64,000 bases of DNA from Aureimonas jatrophae. Lineage in GTDB: Bacteria; Pseudomonadota; Alphaproteobacteria; Rhizobiales; Rhizobiaceae. The notes under the pieces are model-generated. The model saw only the letters and a program-made list of their open reading frames with translations, was not told where the DNA came from and ran no database searches. The stretch spans positions 38,862-102,861 of the forward strand of contig NZ_FNIT01000013.1 in NCBI RefSeq assembly GCF_900104035.1, given 5' to 3'. Shown here piece by piece: positions 44,634 to 55,856 of this stretch. Position numbers and translations under genes: made by a program. Each line of letters begins with the position of its first letter. Position 1 is the stretch's first letter.

Positions 44634-46670
44634 TCAGACGTCAAGATCTTCCGCGAATGCCGCACGCTCCTGAATGAATCGGAAGCGCGCTTCCGGTTTG
44701 TTGCCCATCAGCGCATCCACCGTATCGGCCGTACCCGAACCGGGTGCCTCGTCGGCGTCGACGCGTAGAAGCGTGCGGCGCCGCGGGTCCATCGTCGTTT
44801 CCTTGAGCTGCGAGGGTAGCATTTCTCCAAGGCCCTTGAAGCGACTGACCTCGACCTTTCCTTTTCCCTTGAACTCACGCGCGACGATGCGTTCGCGATC
44901 GCGGTCGTCGCGTGCGTAGACGGTCTTTCCACCCTGCGTCAGTTTGTAGAGTGGCGGAACCGCAAGGAAGAGGTGCCCTTGGCGGATCAGTTCCGGCATC
45001 TCCTGGAAGAAGAAGGTGATCAGCAGCGAGGCGATATGCGCACCGTCCACGTCCGCATCCGTCATGATCACGATGCGCTCGTAGCGCAGATCGCTGTCCC
45101 GGTACTTCGTACGGGTGTCGCAACCGAGCGCTTGGATCAGGTCGGCCAACTGCTGGTTAGCGCCCAGCTTCTCGCGACCGGCCGAGGCGACGTTGAGTAT
45201 CTTGCCGCGCAGAGGGAGAACGGCCTGGCGAGCGCGGTCGCGCGCCTGCTTGGCCGAACCACCGGCCGAGTCACCTTCGACAATGAAGAGCTCGGCGCCT
45301 GCGGCACCGTTCTGAGAACAGTCCGCCAGCTTGCCCGGCAGACGGAGCTTGCGGGTCGCGGTCTTGCGGCTGACCTCTTTCTCGGCGCGACGGCGAAGTC
45401 GTTCGTCCGCGCGCTCGACCACCCATTCGATCAGCCTTGCCGCGTCCTGCGGTGAGGACGCGAGCCAGATGTCGAAGCTATCGCGCAGTGACGTCTCGAC
45501 GATGCGCTGGGCCTCTGCCGTCGCCAGTCGATCTTTCGTCTGACCGACGAATTCCGGCTCTCGGATGAAAACCGACAGCATGGCCGAGGCCGTGATCATC
45601 ACGTCGTCGGCGGTGATGGAGGCGGCTTTCTTGTTTCCGGATATCTCCGCGAACGCCTTCAGGCCGCGAAGAAGAACCGCCCTGAGCCCCGCTTCGTGCG
45701 TGCCGCCCTCGGGCGTTGGAATCGTGTTGCAATAGGAACGGACATGACCGTCCGCCGCCGTCCAGCAAATCGCCCACTCGACCGCGCCGTGACCCGAGAC
45801 CTTCTCTGTGCGTCCGGCGAAAATTTGCGAGGTGACGCGATGCTCGGAGCCGAGTGAGGCATCGAGATAGTCGCGCAATCCGCCGGGGAAGTGGAAAGAC
45901 GCCCGGTCGGGTGTCTTGCCATCGGCAGCGAGCAACGACGCATCGCAGCTCCAACGGATTTCGACGCCGCCGAACAAGTACGCCTTGGAGCGCGCCATTG
46001 CGAACAGGCGTGCCGGATCGAAGCGTGCCTCATCGCCGAAGATCTGTGCGTCCGGCTTGAAGCGAACGCGGGTGCCGCGACGGTTCTGGATGTCACCGAC
46101 TTCCACAAGCGGTGTCTGCGCGACGCCGCGGGCGTAGGTCTGCCGATAAAGCTTTCGATTACGGGCGACCTCGACCTCAAGTTCGGACGAGAGCGCATTC
46201 ACGACCGAGACGCCAACACCGTGGAGCCCGCCCGATGTCTCGTAGACCTTCGAGTCGAACTTTCCGCCGGCGTGCAGCGTGGTCATGATGACTTCAAGCG
46301 CCGACTTGTCCTTATACTTCGGATGCGGATCGACGGGGATGCCACGACCGTTGTCTGACACGGACAGGGTGCCATCCGCCGCCAACGACACCTCGATGAC
46401 GCTGGCATGGCCGGCGACCGCCTCGTCCATCGAGTTGTCGATCACCTCGGCAAAGAGATGATGGAGGGCCTTCTCGTCGGTCCCGCCAATGTACATGCCA
46501 GGCCGGCGCCGGACGGGCTCAAGGCCTTCCAGCACCTCGATATCGGCCGCGGTGTAGTCCGCTGGTTCGCGTGGCAATTCGACCGGCGCTCGCACGGTTC
46601 GTGCAGCGGAGGCGCGGGACGCTGCGGGGCGCGTTCGGACGGCGCCGCTGGCGAAGAGATCGTCGTTCAT
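44634..46670 (-). CDS. parE: DNA topoisomerase IV subunit B
   Basis: ParE is the ATPase half of topoisomerase IV, which unlinks daughter chromosomes. The 678-aa protein has GHKL ATPase motifs (EVIDNSMDEAVAG, DNGRGIPVD, GGLHGVGVSVVNALS), the transducer domain, and the Toprim domain with EGDSAGGSAKQARDR and DADVDGAHI. The N-terminus carries about 35 extra residues rich in Arg and Ala. The start ATG at 46670 has GAGGGCC just upstream; the frame stays open further but without support. parC is not in the window. Confidence 0.95.
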   Translation of the reverse strand: MNDDLFASGAVRTRPAASRASAARTVRAPVELPREPADYTAADIEVLEGLEPVRRRPGMYIGGTDEKALHHLFAEVIDNSMDEAVAGHASVIEVSLAADGTLSVSDNGRGIPVDPHPKYKDKSALEVIMTTLHAGGKFDSKVYETSGGLHGVGVSVVNALSSELEVEVARNRKLYRQTYARGVAQTPLVEVGDIQNRRGTRVRFKPDAQIFGDEARFDPARLFAMARSKAYLFGGVEIRWSCDASLLAADGKTPDRASFHFPGGLRDYLDASLGSEHRVTSQIFAGRTEKVSGHGAVEWAICWTAADGHVRSYCNTIPTPEGGTHEAGLRAVLLRGLKAFAEISGNKKAASITADDVMITASAMLSVFIREPEFVGQTKDRLATAEAQRIVETSLRDSFDIWLASSPQDAARLIEWVVERADERLRRRAEKEVSRKTATRKLRLPGKLADCSQNGAAGAELFIVEGDSAGGSAKQARDRARQAVLPLRGKILNVASAGREKLGANQQLADLIQALGCDTRTKYRDSDLRYERIVIMTDADVDGAHIASLLITFFFQEMPELIRQGHLFLAVPPLYKLTQGGKTVYARDDRDRERIVAREFKGKGKVEVSRFKGLGEMLPSQLKETTMDPRRRTLLRVDADEAPGSGTADTVDALMGNKPEARFRFIQERAAFAEDLDV

Positions 46671-46887
46671 GCGGCCCTCGTCGGTCCGGGTCCGGGGCTG
46701 GGTTCCAAGCTGTCGAGGCATGGGAAAGGAGTATCCATTGCCGCGATGTTCTGCAAGCGTTCTCCTTAATCCTTCGCTAAGGACGGATTCGCCGGACCGA
46801 ATTTGCCCTCGCATGAGGCGAGGGCGCAACGCTCGCGTTGCACGCTTCACGCTATCCCCATGCGGCGGACTGAAGGAGGCGGTGATC

Positions 46888-47766
46888 ATGTTCGAACGAT
46901 TTGCGGTTGCGGCGCTCGCCGCAGCGCTGATGGCGACGCCAGCGGCTGCACAGACGAAGATACCACCCTTCAAGGACGAACTGTTCCGCTATCCCGAGTT
47001 GACCGCTGCGCGCGACAACGGCGCGTTTCTCGACGTGCCCTACGATGAGGTACGCGACATCGATCGGCGGGACGAGATCCCTGAGCGACGCGTCACGCGT
47101 GCCTATGTCGACCTCGCGGTGGGACGTGCCCAAGACGAGGCGCTGTCGACGCCGGACGGCGAGGCGTGGGTGTCGAGCGTCGGGCGTACACGGGATGCCG
47201 AACTCATCGTTGTCTTCATGCACGGACGCAATGGCGACCGACGTCTAGGAATGAACGACTGGACCTTCGGGGGGAACTTCAACCGTCTGAAGAACCTCGT
47301 GGTGCGGGCGAACGGTCTCTATGTGACGGTCGACGGCGGAGCGCTCGGCCCCTCGGACGCCGAACGATTTGCCGCCGCCGTCACATTCATCGCCGATCGA
47401 TCGCCGCGAAGCCGGCTGGTGCTCGCCTGTGGCTCGATGGGAGGCCATCTGTGTTGGCAGGCTCTGCTCAGGCCTAGCCTTGCCAAAAGGGTGTCTGGCG
47501 TCGTGCTGCTCGGCGCCAATAGCCGCGTCGGTGACCTCGACCCTGTTCTCGCGGCACGCGGCGGAACTCCGCTTCCGCTCCTGCTGGGGCAGGGGGCGCG
47601 CGATAAGGTCTACCCGCTTGCAGTGCAGCACGCGTTCTACGACGCAGTACGCCGACGTGCGGCCTATCCCATACGCTTCGTCGCCTTCGACGGCGGCAAT
47701 CATGGCACGCCAATTCGTATGATCGACTGGCGCGATACGCTCAACTGGCTGCTTCAGCAGCGCTGA
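46888..47766 (+). CDS. Exported alpha/beta hydrolase
   Basis: The 292-aa protein has a signal peptide (MFERFAVAALAAALMATPAAA) and an alpha/beta hydrolase-like domain: VVFMHGRNGDRRLGMNDWTFGGNF near the oxyanion hole, the nucleophile elbow CGSMGGHLCW (serine about residue 187), GQGARDKVYPL around the acid, and GGNHGTP with the histidine. Substrate unknown. AAGGAGG nine bases before ATG 46888 decides the start. The gene is monocistronic, divergent from parE and convergent with glnA. Confidence 0.82.
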   Translation: MFERFAVAALAAALMATPAAAQTKIPPFKDELFRYPELTAARDNGAFLDVPYDEVRDIDRRDEIPERRVTRAYVDLAVGRAQDEALSTPDGEAWVSSVGRTRDAELIVVFMHGRNGDRRLGMNDWTFGGNFNRLKNLVVRANGLYVTVDGGALGPSDAERFAAAVTFIADRSPRSRLVLACGSMGGHLCWQALLRPSLAKRVSGVVLLGANSRVGDLDPVLAARGGTPLPLLLGQGARDKVYPLAVQHAFYDAVRRRAAYPIRFVAFDGGNHGTPIRMIDWRDTLNWLLQQR

Positions 47767-47770
47767 AACG

Positions 47771-47798
47771 AGAAAGGCCCCCGCAACGCGCGGAGGCC
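47771..47798 (-). terminator. Rho-independent terminator of glnA
   Basis: Read on the minus strand, GGCCTCCGC, loop GCGTT, GCGGGGGCC form a nine-position stem with one mismatch, followed directly by TTTCT. It lies 26 bases after the glnA stop and faces the end of the alpha/beta hydrolase gene. Confidence 0.7.
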
Positions 47799-47823
47799 CT
47801 CGAAGCTGTCGATCGGTGACGGA

Positions 47824-49233
47824 TCAGACGGAGTAGTACATGTCGTACTCGACCGGATGCGGCGTCATTTCGTAACGCAGGGTCTCGGCCATCTTGAGTT
47901 CGATAAACGCGTCGATCTGATCGTCGTCGAAGACGCCGCCGGCCTTCAGGTATTCGCGATCGCTGTCGAGTGCCTCGAGCGCTTCGCGCAGCGTACGGCA
48001 GACGGTCGGAATCTCCTTCAGCTCTTCCGGCGGCAGGTCATAGAGATCCTTGTCCATGGCTGCGCCCGGGTGGATCTTGTTCTTGATGCCGTCGAGGCCG
48101 GCCATGAGCATGGCCGAGAATGCCAGGTACGGATTTGCCGTCGGATCGGGGAAGCGGACCTCGACGCGCTTCGACTTCGGCGACTGGCCGAAGGGGATAC
48201 GGCAGGAGGCCGAGCGGTTGCGGGCCGAATAGGCGAGCAGCACCGGCGCCTCGTAGCCCGGCACCAAACGCTTGAACGAGTTGGTGGAGGGGTTCGTGAA
48301 GGCGTTCAACGACTTGGCATGCTTGATGATGCCGCCGATGTAGAACAGCGCGTTCTCGGAGAGGCCGGCGTACTCGTTGCCGGCGAAGGTCGGCTTGCCG
48401 CCCTTCCAGATCGACTGGTGCACGTGCATGCCCGAGCCGTTGTCGCCGAAGATCGGCTTCGGCATGAAGGTCGCCGTCTTGCCGTAGGCGTTGGCGACCT
48501 GATGGATCACGTACTTGTAGATCTGCATCTTGTCCGCGTTGCGGACGAGCGTGTCGAACTTGATGCCGAGTTCGTGCTGCGCGGCTGCCACTTCGTGGTG
48601 GTGCTTCTCGACCGCGACGCCCATCTCGGCCATGACCGAGAGCATCTCGGAGCGCATGTCCTGGCATGAGTCGATCGGAGGAACCGGGAAATAGCCACCC
48701 TTGACGCGCGGACGGTGGCCGAGGTTGCCCGTCTCGTACTCGGAGTCGTCGTTGGACGGCAGCTCGGTCGAGTCGAGCTTGAAGCCCGTGTTGTACGGAT
48801 CGGCCTTGTAGCGGACGTCATCGAAGATGAAGAACTCGGCTTCGGGACCGAAGAAGGCGGTGTCGCCGATGCCGGACTGCTGCAGGTAGGCTTCGGCCTT
48901 CTTGGCCGTGCCGCGCGGGTCGCGGTTGTAGCTCTCACCCGACACCGGATCGAGGATGTCGCAGTAGATGACCATGGTCGACTGCGCGAAGAACGGGTCC
49001 ATGTGCGCCGTCTCGGGATCCGGCATGAGCGTCATGTCGGACTCGTTGATGGCCTTCCAGCCGGCGATCGACGAACCGTCGAACATCGAGCCTTCCGAGA
49101 ACATGTCCTCGTCGACGATCGAAACGTCCATCGTGACGTGCTGCAGCTTGCCCTTCGGGTCGGTGAAGCGCAGGTCAACGAACTTGATGTCGTTGTCCTT
49201 GATCTGCTTGAGGATGTCGTTGGCCGAGGTCAT
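47824..49233 (-). CDS. glnA: Type I glutamine synthetase
   Basis: GlnA makes glutamine from glutamate, ammonia and ATP, the main ammonia assimilation step. The 469-aa length and the motifs [61 protein letters not shown] are those of the bacterial GSI-beta type. The adenylylation tyrosine is in [10 protein letters not shown] (about residue 398), so regulation by GlnE is expected. It follows glnB by 47 bases, forming the classical glnB-glnA operon. Confidence 0.98.
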   Translation of the reverse strand: MTSANDILKQIKDNDIKFVDLRFTDPKGKLQHVTMDVSIVDEDMFSEGSMFDGSSIAGWKAINESDMTLMPDPETAHMDPFFAQSTMVIYCDILDPVSGESYNRDPRGTAKKAEAYLQQSGIGDTAFFGPEAEFFIFDDVRYKADPYNTGFKLDSTELPSNDDSEYETGNLGHRPRVKGGYFPVPPIDSCQDMRSEMLSVMAEMGVAVEKHHHEVAAAQHELGIKFDTLVRNADKMQIYKYVIHQVANAYGKTATFMPKPIFGDNGSGMHVHQSIWKGGKPTFAGNEYAGLSENALFYIGGIIKHAKSLNAFTNPSTNSFKRLVPGYEAPVLLAYSARNRSASCRIPFGQSPKSKRVEVRFPDPTANPYLAFSAMLMAGLDGIKNKIHPGAAMDKDLYDLPPEELKEIPTVCRTLREALEALDSDREYLKAGGVFDDDQIDAFIELKMAETLRYEMTPHPVEYDMYYSV

Positions 49234-49280
49234 CGGGGTCCTTCCTGTTGCGGGGTCTGGGAGCGAGGCGGGACGCGCGA

Positions 49281-49787
<507 letters not shown>

Positions 49788-49806
49788 TCAGCAGAGCGAT
49801 GAGAAA

Positions 49807-51270
49807 ATGAGCGACACCGACGAAGCTATCGGGACGCTACGCCTCGTTGAGCCGAAGGTAATGTCCGCCGCCGACACATATGCCGTCCGCATGGGCATTG
49901 CGTTATCTCAACTGATATCGCGGGCTGCCCAGGCCATCACGCAGCATATTGGCGACCGGACGCATGGTCTTCGGATCGCCATCCTCGCTGGGCCAGGAAA
50001 CAATGGCGGCGACGGGGTCGCGGTCCAGGAACTGTTGAGTCGCGCCGGTGCCAATGTTCACGGGTTCGCGTTCGGTAGGTCGGATGTCGATTGGGCATCC
50101 ATCGAATCGTTTCAGCCGGAGTCCTACGACTTTGTTGTCGATGCCCTGTTCGGCGGCGGGTTGACGCGCGATGTCACAGGTGAGGTTGCGGACGCTATTC
50201 GTCGGCTGAATGCCTCGTCCTGCCATATCCTGTCCGTCGATCTCCCCAGCGGTATCGATGGCGCGTCCGGGGCCGAGCGAGGCGTTGCCATTCGCGCGGA
50301 CGAAACACTGACGTTCGTGCGTATGCGTCCGGGCCATCTGTTGATGCCTGGGCGGGAGTGCTGCGGTACCGTCACGGTTTCCGACATCGGTATGCCAGAC
50401 GCAGCTTTGCTTGAAGCTCTTGCGGATCAGCAGCCGCTCTGGCGCAACACCCCGGACCTCTGGACGCCCGCGCTCCGCATGCCGACGGCGTCGGGACACA
50501 AGTTCGATCGTGGGCATGCGATCGTGCTGGGTGGGGGGGCAAGCCATACCGGTGCAGCCCGCATGACGGCCATGGCGGCGCTGCGAGCCGGGGCTGGCTT
50601 GGTCACGCTGCTATCCCCTGGGTCTGCGATGATGGTCAACGCCGCTCATCTGACAGCAGTCATGCTCCAGCGCTGCGACGACGCGGAGCAACTTACGATG
50701 CTCCTGTCCGATGATCGTTTGAACGCCGCCGCCATCGGTCCGGGGTTCGGAATTGGCGCCGCCGCCCGCGACTGCGCGCTTGCCCTGCTGGGAGCTGAAC
50801 GCAAAGTGGTTCTGGATGCCGATGCGCTCACCTCTTTCCAAGCGTCGCCGGAGGCTCTGTTCGGCGCGCTAGGAGGAAAGGGCGACTGCGTGCTGACGCC
50901 GCACGGGGGGGAGTTCGCGCGCTTGTTTCCGGACATCGCGGCGCGCGAGGCGGCCAAGCCAGCCAAGGCGAGGGCCGCCGCTCAGAGAGCCGGAGCCGTC
51001 GTCGTCCTGAAGGGCGCGGATACGGTGATCGCCGCCCCCGACGGGCGTGCCGCCGTCAACGCGACGGGCACGTCCTGGCTGGCAACCGCCGGCTCGGGCG
51101 ACGTTCTCGGCGGTATCATTCTGGGCCAGCTGGCCTCAGGCGTTCCCGCCTTCGAGGCTGCCTGTGCCGGCGTTTGGATGCATGGGCGAGCGGCGGAACT
51201 GTTCGGTCCCGGTCTGATTGCCGAGGATCTGCCCGGTTTGCTCCCCGCCGTGCTTCGCGAACTTGTTTGA
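49807..51270 (+). CDS. nnr: Bifunctional NAD(P)H-hydrate epimerase / ADP-dependent NAD(P)H-hydrate dehydratase
   Basis: Nnr repairs hydrated NADH and NADPH. The 487-aa protein fuses an N-terminal epimerase domain (ILAGPGNNGGDGVAVQELL at about residues 56-74, VDALFGGGLTRD, VDLPSGIDG) with a C-terminal ribokinase-like dehydratase (VLGGGASHTGAARM, AAIGPGFG, LTPHGGEFARLF, and ATAGSGDVLGGII for phosphate and ADP binding). Start ATG 49807 has only a weak GAGA site. It diverges from glnB and converges with uvrA, ending 35 bases from its stop. Confidence 0.94.
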   Translation: MSDTDEAIGTLRLVEPKVMSAADTYAVRMGIALSQLISRAAQAITQHIGDRTHGLRIAILAGPGNNGGDGVAVQELLSRAGANVHGFAFGRSDVDWASIESFQPESYDFVVDALFGGGLTRDVTGEVADAIRRLNASSCHILSVDLPSGIDGASGAERGVAIRADETLTFVRMRPGHLLMPGRECCGTVTVSDIGMPDAALLEALADQQPLWRNTPDLWTPALRMPTASGHKFDRGHAIVLGGGASHTGAARMTAMAALRAGAGLVTLLSPGSAMMVNAAHLTAVMLQRCDDAEQLTMLLSDDRLNAAAIGPGFGIGAAARDCALALLGAERKVVLDADALTSFQASPEALFGALGGKGDCVLTPHGGEFARLFPDIAAREAAKPAKARAAAQRAGAVVVLKGADTVIAAPDGRAAVNATGTSWLATAGSGDVLGGIILGQLASGVPAFEAACAGVWMHGRAAELFGPGLIAEDLPGLLPAVLRELV

Positions 51271-51305
51271 GATCGCGAACGGGCCGCGTGGCAGGAACCC
51301 GCGCG

Positions 51306-54182
51306 TTACTCCGCAGCCTCAGCCTTGAGCGGCGCTCTTCGCTCCAGGAGGTCTTTGAGGAAGCGCCCGGTCCAGGAACGTGGGACCTTCACGATCTGCT
51401 CCGGCGTGCCTGTTGCGACGATCTCGCCGCCGCCGCTGCCGCCCTCCGGCCCGATGTCGATGACCCAATCCGCCGTCTTGATGACCTCGAGATTGTGCTC
51501 GATGATGACGACGGTGTTGCCCTGATCCACGAGCTCGTGCAGCACTTCGAGGAGCTTCGCCACGTCATGGAAGTGCAGACCGGTCGTCGGCTCGTCTAGG
51601 ATGTAGAGAGTGCGCCCTGTGGCGCGGCGCGACAACTCCTTGGCCAGCTTGACGCGTTGGGCTTCGCCTCCTGAAAGGGTGGTCGCTTGTTGGCCCACCT
51701 TGATGTAGCCGAGACCGACCTCCTTTAGCGTCGCGAGCTTGTCGCGCACGGCCGGCACCGCGGAGAAGAAGTCGACGCCTTCCTCGACGGTCATGTCGAG
51801 AACGTCCGCGATGGACTTCTCCTTGAACGTCACCTCCAGCGTCTCGCGATTGTAGCGCTTGCCGTGGCAGACGTCGCAGGTGACGTAGACGTCCGGCAGG
51901 AAGTGCATCTCGATCTTGATGACGCCGTCGCCCTGACACGCTTCGCAGCGACCGCCCTTCACGTTGAACGAGAAGCGACCCGCCTGATAGCCGCGCGCCT
52001 TCGCCTCCGGCAGACCGGCGAACCAGTCGCGAATCGGCGTAAAGGCGCCCGTATAGGTCGCTGGGTTCGAGCGAGGCGTTCGGCCGATCGGCGACTGGTC
52101 GATATCGATGACCTTATCGAGAAGTTCGAGACCCTCGACCCGGTCGTGGTCCGCCGGAACGTCGCGTGCGTTGTTGATGCGTCGCGCTGCCGCCTTGAAC
52201 AGCGTCTCGATCAGGAAGGTCGACTTTCCGCCACCTGAAACGCCCGTGACGCAGGTCATCACGCCCATCGGTACTTCCGCCGTGACGTTCTTGAGGTTGT
52301 TCCCCCTCGCGCCGACGACCTTGATGCCCTTGCCCTTTTGCGGCTTGCGCCGCTTGCGCGGCACAGGCACCCCAAGGCTGCCGGATAGGTACTGGCCGGT
52401 CAGCGAATCGGGATGGGCCATAATTTCGGCCGGGGTGCCGGACGCAATGACCTGTCCGCCGTGTACGCCCGCTGCCGGACCGATATCGACGACGTAGTCG
52501 GCCTGAAGGATCGCATCCTCGTCGTGCTCGACGACGATCACCGTGTTGCCGATGTCGCGCAGGTGCTTGAGCGTGACGAGAAGGCGTTCGTTGTCGCGCT
52601 GGTGCAAGCCGATTGACGGCTCGTCGAGAACGTAGAGGACGCCGGTCAGGCCGGAGCCGATCTGCGACGCGAGACGAATGCGCTGCGACTCGCCACCCGA
52701 CAGCGTGCCCGAGGAACGTGAAAGCGTCAAATATTCGAGGCCGACGTCGTTCAGGAAGCGCAGGCGCTCGCGAATCTCCTTCAGAATGCGGACGGCGATC
52801 TCGTTCTGCTTCTGCGACAGCTTCTCCGGCAGTGTCTCGAACCAGCGTCCCGCCTCGCGGATCGAGAGCGCGGTGACCTCGGCGATGTCGCAGGTCGCAA
52901 CCTTGACCGCGAGCGCCTCCGGCTTGAGGCGCGATCCGTGGCAGGCCGGGCAGGGGGTCGCCGACATGTAGCGCTCGATCTCCTCGCGCGACCAGGCGGA
53001 GTCGGTCTCCTTGTAGCGGCGATCCAGGTTCGGAACGATGCCTTCGAAGGTCTTCGTCGTCGTGTAGGAGCGCAGGCCGTCGTTGTAGCGGAACTCGATC
53101 TTGGTCTTGCCGGTGCCGTTCAGGATGGCGTTGCGCGCCTCGGCCGACAGAGCGGACCAACGGTCGGTCTGCTTGAAGCCGTAGACCCGGCCAAGCGCTT
53201 CCAGTGTCTGGCCGTAGTAGGGAGACGTAGACTTCGCCCAGGGCGCGATCGCCCCGCCCTTCAAGGTGCGCTCCTCGTCCGGGACGATAAGCTTTGGGTC
53301 GACCGCCTGCTGCGCGCCCAGTCCGTCGCAGCGCGGGCAGGCGCCGAACGGGTTGTTGAACGAGAACAGACGCGGCTCGATCTCGGGGATCGTGAAGCCG
53401 GACACGGGGCAGGCGAACTTTTCGGAGAACAAGAGTTGCTTCGGCTTGCCGTTCTCGTCGAGCCCGTCGGCAAACTCGGCGACGGCGAGACCCTCCGCCA
53501 GAGCCAATGCCGTTTCCAGCGAGTCGGCTAGACGCGCCTTGATGTCGCCGCGCACGACGACGCGGTCCACGACCACGTCGATGTCGTGCTTGAACTTCTT
53601 GTCGAGTGCGGGCGCGTCGGCGATGTCGTGGAACTCGCCGTCGATGCGGACGCGCTGGAAGCCCTTCTTCTGAAGTTCCTGCAATTCCTTCTTGAACTCG
53701 CCCTTACGCCCGCGGACGGTCGGCGCCAGCAGGTAGAGGCGCGTGCCCTCGTCGAGCGCCAGAACGCGATCCACCATCTGGCTCACGGTCTGGGACTCGA
53801 TCGGAAGGCCCGTGGCAGGCGAGTAGGGTATGCCGACACGGGCATAGAGGAGACGAAGGTAGTCGTAGATTTCGGTGACCGTTCCGACCGTCGAGCGCGG
53901 ATTCTTGGATGTGGTCTTCTGCTCGATCGAGATGGCGGGCGATAGACCGTCGATCTGGTCGACATCCGGCTTCTGCATCATCTCCAGGAACTGGCGGGCG
54001 TAGGCCGAAAGGCTTTCGACGTAACGGCGCTGGCCCTCCGCATAGATCGTGTCGAAGGCAAGCGACGACTTGCCCGAGCCGGAGAGCCCGGTCATCACGA
54101 TCAGCTTGTCGCGCGGGATGTCGAGATCGACGTTCTTGAGGTTGTGCTCCCGCGCGCCACGGATCGAGATGACGTTCTTCAT
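51306..54182 (-). CDS. uvrA: Excinuclease ABC subunit A
   Basis: UvrA finds DNA damage and loads UvrB in nucleotide excision repair. The 958-aa protein has two ABC ATPase modules: Walker [10 protein letters not shown] near the N-terminus and GVSGGGKST in the second half, signatures [12 protein letters not shown] and [12 protein letters not shown], and zinc modules with CPRC, CPAC and CEAC/CDVC cysteine pairs. ATG at 54182 is chosen because it gives the family N-terminus; an in-frame start at 54218 is possible. An SOS box lies 97 bases upstream, shared with divergent ssb. Confidence 0.97.
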   Translation of the reverse strand: MKNVISIRGAREHNLKNVDLDIPRDKLIVMTGLSGSGKSSLAFDTIYAEGQRRYVESLSAYARQFLEMMQKPDVDQIDGLSPAISIEQKTTSKNPRSTVGTVTEIYDYLRLLYARVGIPYSPATGLPIESQTVSQMVDRVLALDEGTRLYLLAPTVRGRKGEFKKELQELQKKGFQRVRIDGEFHDIADAPALDKKFKHDIDVVVDRVVVRGDIKARLADSLETALALAEGLAVAEFADGLDENGKPKQLLFSEKFACPVSGFTIPEIEPRLFSFNNPFGACPRCDGLGAQQAVDPKLIVPDEERTLKGGAIAPWAKSTSPYYGQTLEALGRVYGFKQTDRWSALSAEARNAILNGTGKTKIEFRYNDGLRSYTTTKTFEGIVPNLDRRYKETDSAWSREEIERYMSATPCPACHGSRLKPEALAVKVATCDIAEVTALSIREAGRWFETLPEKLSQKQNEIAVRILKEIRERLRFLNDVGLEYLTLSRSSGTLSGGESQRIRLASQIGSGLTGVLYVLDEPSIGLHQRDNERLLVTLKHLRDIGNTVIVVEHDEDAILQADYVVDIGPAAGVHGGQVIASGTPAEIMAHPDSLTGQYLSGSLGVPVPRKRRKPQKGKGIKVVGARGNNLKNVTAEVPMGVMTCVTGVSGGGKSTFLIETLFKAAARRINNARDVPADHDRVEGLELLDKVIDIDQSPIGRTPRSNPATYTGAFTPIRDWFAGLPEAKARGYQAGRFSFNVKGGRCEACQGDGVIKIEMHFLPDVYVTCDVCHGKRYNRETLEVTFKEKSIADVLDMTVEEGVDFFSAVPAVRDKLATLKEVGLGYIKVGQQATTLSGGEAQRVKLAKELSRRATGRTLYILDEPTTGLHFHDVAKLLEVLHELVDQGNTVVIIEHNLEVIKTADWVIDIGPEGGSGGGEIVATGTPEQIVKVPRSWTGRFLKDLLERRAPLKAEAAE

Positions 54183-54278
54183 GGGCCCAATCTCGTGCTG
54201 GTCTCTGCCGCTCCCCATATCGGGAGCCGGTCGATGAATTCAAAGCCGAAGAGGGCGGTCGCGTTCCCTCTCGATTGC

Positions 54279-54293
54279 GTTCCGCGTTTGTTC
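54279..54293. promoter_or_regulatory. LexA/SOS box GTTC-N7-GTTC between uvrA and ssb
   Basis: A perfect direct repeat GTTC, seven bases, GTTC matches the alphaproteobacterial LexA operator. It sits between divergent uvrA and ssb, both SOS genes in many bacteria, so one operator may serve both. A further GTTC lies 16 bases upstream of the first, outside the consensus spacing. Confidence 0.75.
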
Positions 54294-54424
54294 TAAACTG
54301 GCTGACTGCCCGACGCAATGTGCCGCCGGCGCAGCAACTCTTGGGGACAGCGCAAGCCCGACACTATCGGATGCTGGCGGCTCGCCTTACGGTTCCCGCC
54401 CGGAAACATATGAGGAGACGCACC

Positions 54425-54967
54425 ATGGCCGGTAGCGTGAACAAGGTCATCCTGGTCGGCAATCTCGGCGCGGACCCCGAAATCAAACGGCTGAACTCCG
54501 GCGATGCCGTGGCGAACCTGCGCATCGCGACCTCCGAGACCTGGCGCGACAAGAACTCCGGCGAGCGCAAGGAGCGCACCGAGTGGCACCAGGTCGTGAT
54601 CTTCAACGACGGGCTCGTAAAGGTCGCCGAGCAGTACCTGAAGAAGGGCGCGAAGGTCTACATCGAAGGACAGCTGCAGACCCGCTCCTGGGACGACCAG
54701 TCGGGTCAGAAGCGTTATGCCACGGAGATCGTGCTGCAGCGCTTCCGGGGTGAGCTGCAGATGCTCGACGGCCGCGGCGGCGAGGGCGGATCAGAAGGCG
54801 GCTACGGTGGCGGTGAGCGCAGCGGCGGCGGCCGCGCCGGTGGTGGCGGCTACGGTGGTGGCGGTGGCTCGCGCGGCGGCAGCGGTGGCGGCTACGGCGG
54901 TGGTGGATCGAGCGATCGCGGCAGCCCGCGCCCGTCGCACGACATGGACGACGAGATCCCCTTCTAA
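54425..54967 (+). CDS. ssb: Single-stranded DNA-binding protein
   Basis: SSB coats single-stranded DNA and recruits repair and replication partners. The 180-aa protein has an OB fold (residues 4-110: [54 protein letters not shown]), a glycine-rich linker of about 55 residues with repeated GGYGGG, and the acidic partner-binding tip MDDEIPF. ATG at 54425 has AGGAGA seven bases before it. Its end overlaps marC by four bases. Confidence 0.97.
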   Translation: MAGSVNKVILVGNLGADPEIKRLNSGDAVANLRIATSETWRDKNSGERKERTEWHQVVIFNDGLVKVAEQYLKKGAKVYIEGQLQTRSWDDQSGQKRYATEIVLQRFRGELQMLDGRGGEGGSEGGYGGGERSGGGRAGGGGYGGGGGSRGGSGGGYGGGGSSDRGSPRPSHDMDDEIPF

Positions 54968-55635
54968 GTCGGCAAGGTCATGGGATACGCTGTGCTCGGC
55001 GCGCCGTATCCCGCCTGGCGCGCGAGTTCGGCGACACCGTCCGCCACGAACTGGACGGCCAACGCTGCCAGCAGCACGCCAAGAAGGCGCGTGACGACCG
55101 CGCGGCCGGTCTGGCCGATCAAGCGGTCGAAGCGGTTTGCGACGGCGAGCAGCGCGTAGGTGGCTGCGATCACCGCGGCGATCACCATAAGCAGGCTCAA
55201 CTGCCCGGCCGGCCCGGGCAGGGCGCCCGAAAGCAGGATCACGGCAGATATCGCGCCGGGTCCCGCCATGAGAGGAATCGCGAGCGGGACAGCCGCGATC
55301 TCGGACGCCTCGTGCTCCGTCATGGCGACTTCGGCATCGTGCTCCTTGCGCTTGCGACGTTTCTCGAACACCAGTTCGAACGCAATCCAGAACAGAAAGA
55401 GACCGCCTGCGACCCGGAACGCGCCAAGCGAGATGCCAAGCGCTTGAAGCACTACGACGCCGACGAGACCGAAGGCTGCGAGGATACCGAAGGCAATCAG
55501 ACATCCGTTGCGCGCGATGCGGCGACGCTCGGCCATGGGCAGGCCCGGCGTCAGGCCGAGGAAAAGTGGCACCAAACCCACTGGGTCGATGATGACGAAC
55601 AGCGTGATGAAGCCGTTCAGCAGCGTCTCGATCAT
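54964..55635 (-). CDS. MarC-family integral membrane protein
   Basis: The 223-aa protein has about six membrane segments and the MarC/YchE family motifs [57 protein letters not shown] and a C-terminal [19 protein letters not shown]. Despite the name, MarC proteins have not been shown to give antibiotic resistance; function unknown. ATG at 55635 begins the first membrane segment; the upstream in-frame extension is not conserved. Confidence 0.92.
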   Translation of the reverse strand: MIETLLNGFITLFVIIDPVGLVPLFLGLTPGLPMAERRRIARNGCLIAFGILAAFGLVGVVVLQALGISLGAFRVAGGLFLFWIAFELVFEKRRKRKEHDAEVAMTEHEASEIAAVPLAIPLMAGPGAISAVILLSGALPGPAGQLSLLMVIAAVIAATYALLAVANRFDRLIGQTGRAVVTRLLGVLLAALAVQFVADGVAELARQAGYGAPSTAYPMTLPT

Positions 55636-55856
55636 GATGGGGTGTCCGGTTGCTTGTTGCGCGGCACTACGGGACGCCTCTTGCGATCGCAAGATACGGA
55701 GTACCCGACGCGGGACGGGCGGTATGGCTGCGACGTGCAATTCGCGTCGATCATGATTAAATAACCCGTATAGAGTCATGGCTTAGACCGTCGCACCGTT
55801 GCGCGGTCTTGGCAGCGGTCTAGACTACGCTGCCTCGAAATTATCGGGATTGTCCT

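Noticed and set aside
46766..46781. A CtrA site TTAATCCTTCGCTAAG upstream of the exported hydrolase
   Set aside because: The second half is CTAAG, not TTAAC; two of nine positions differ, which is too weak next to the perfect site at 4241.
54775..54910. Tandem DNA repeat in ssb as a possible mobile or satellite element
   Set aside because: It codes for the normal glycine-rich SSB linker.
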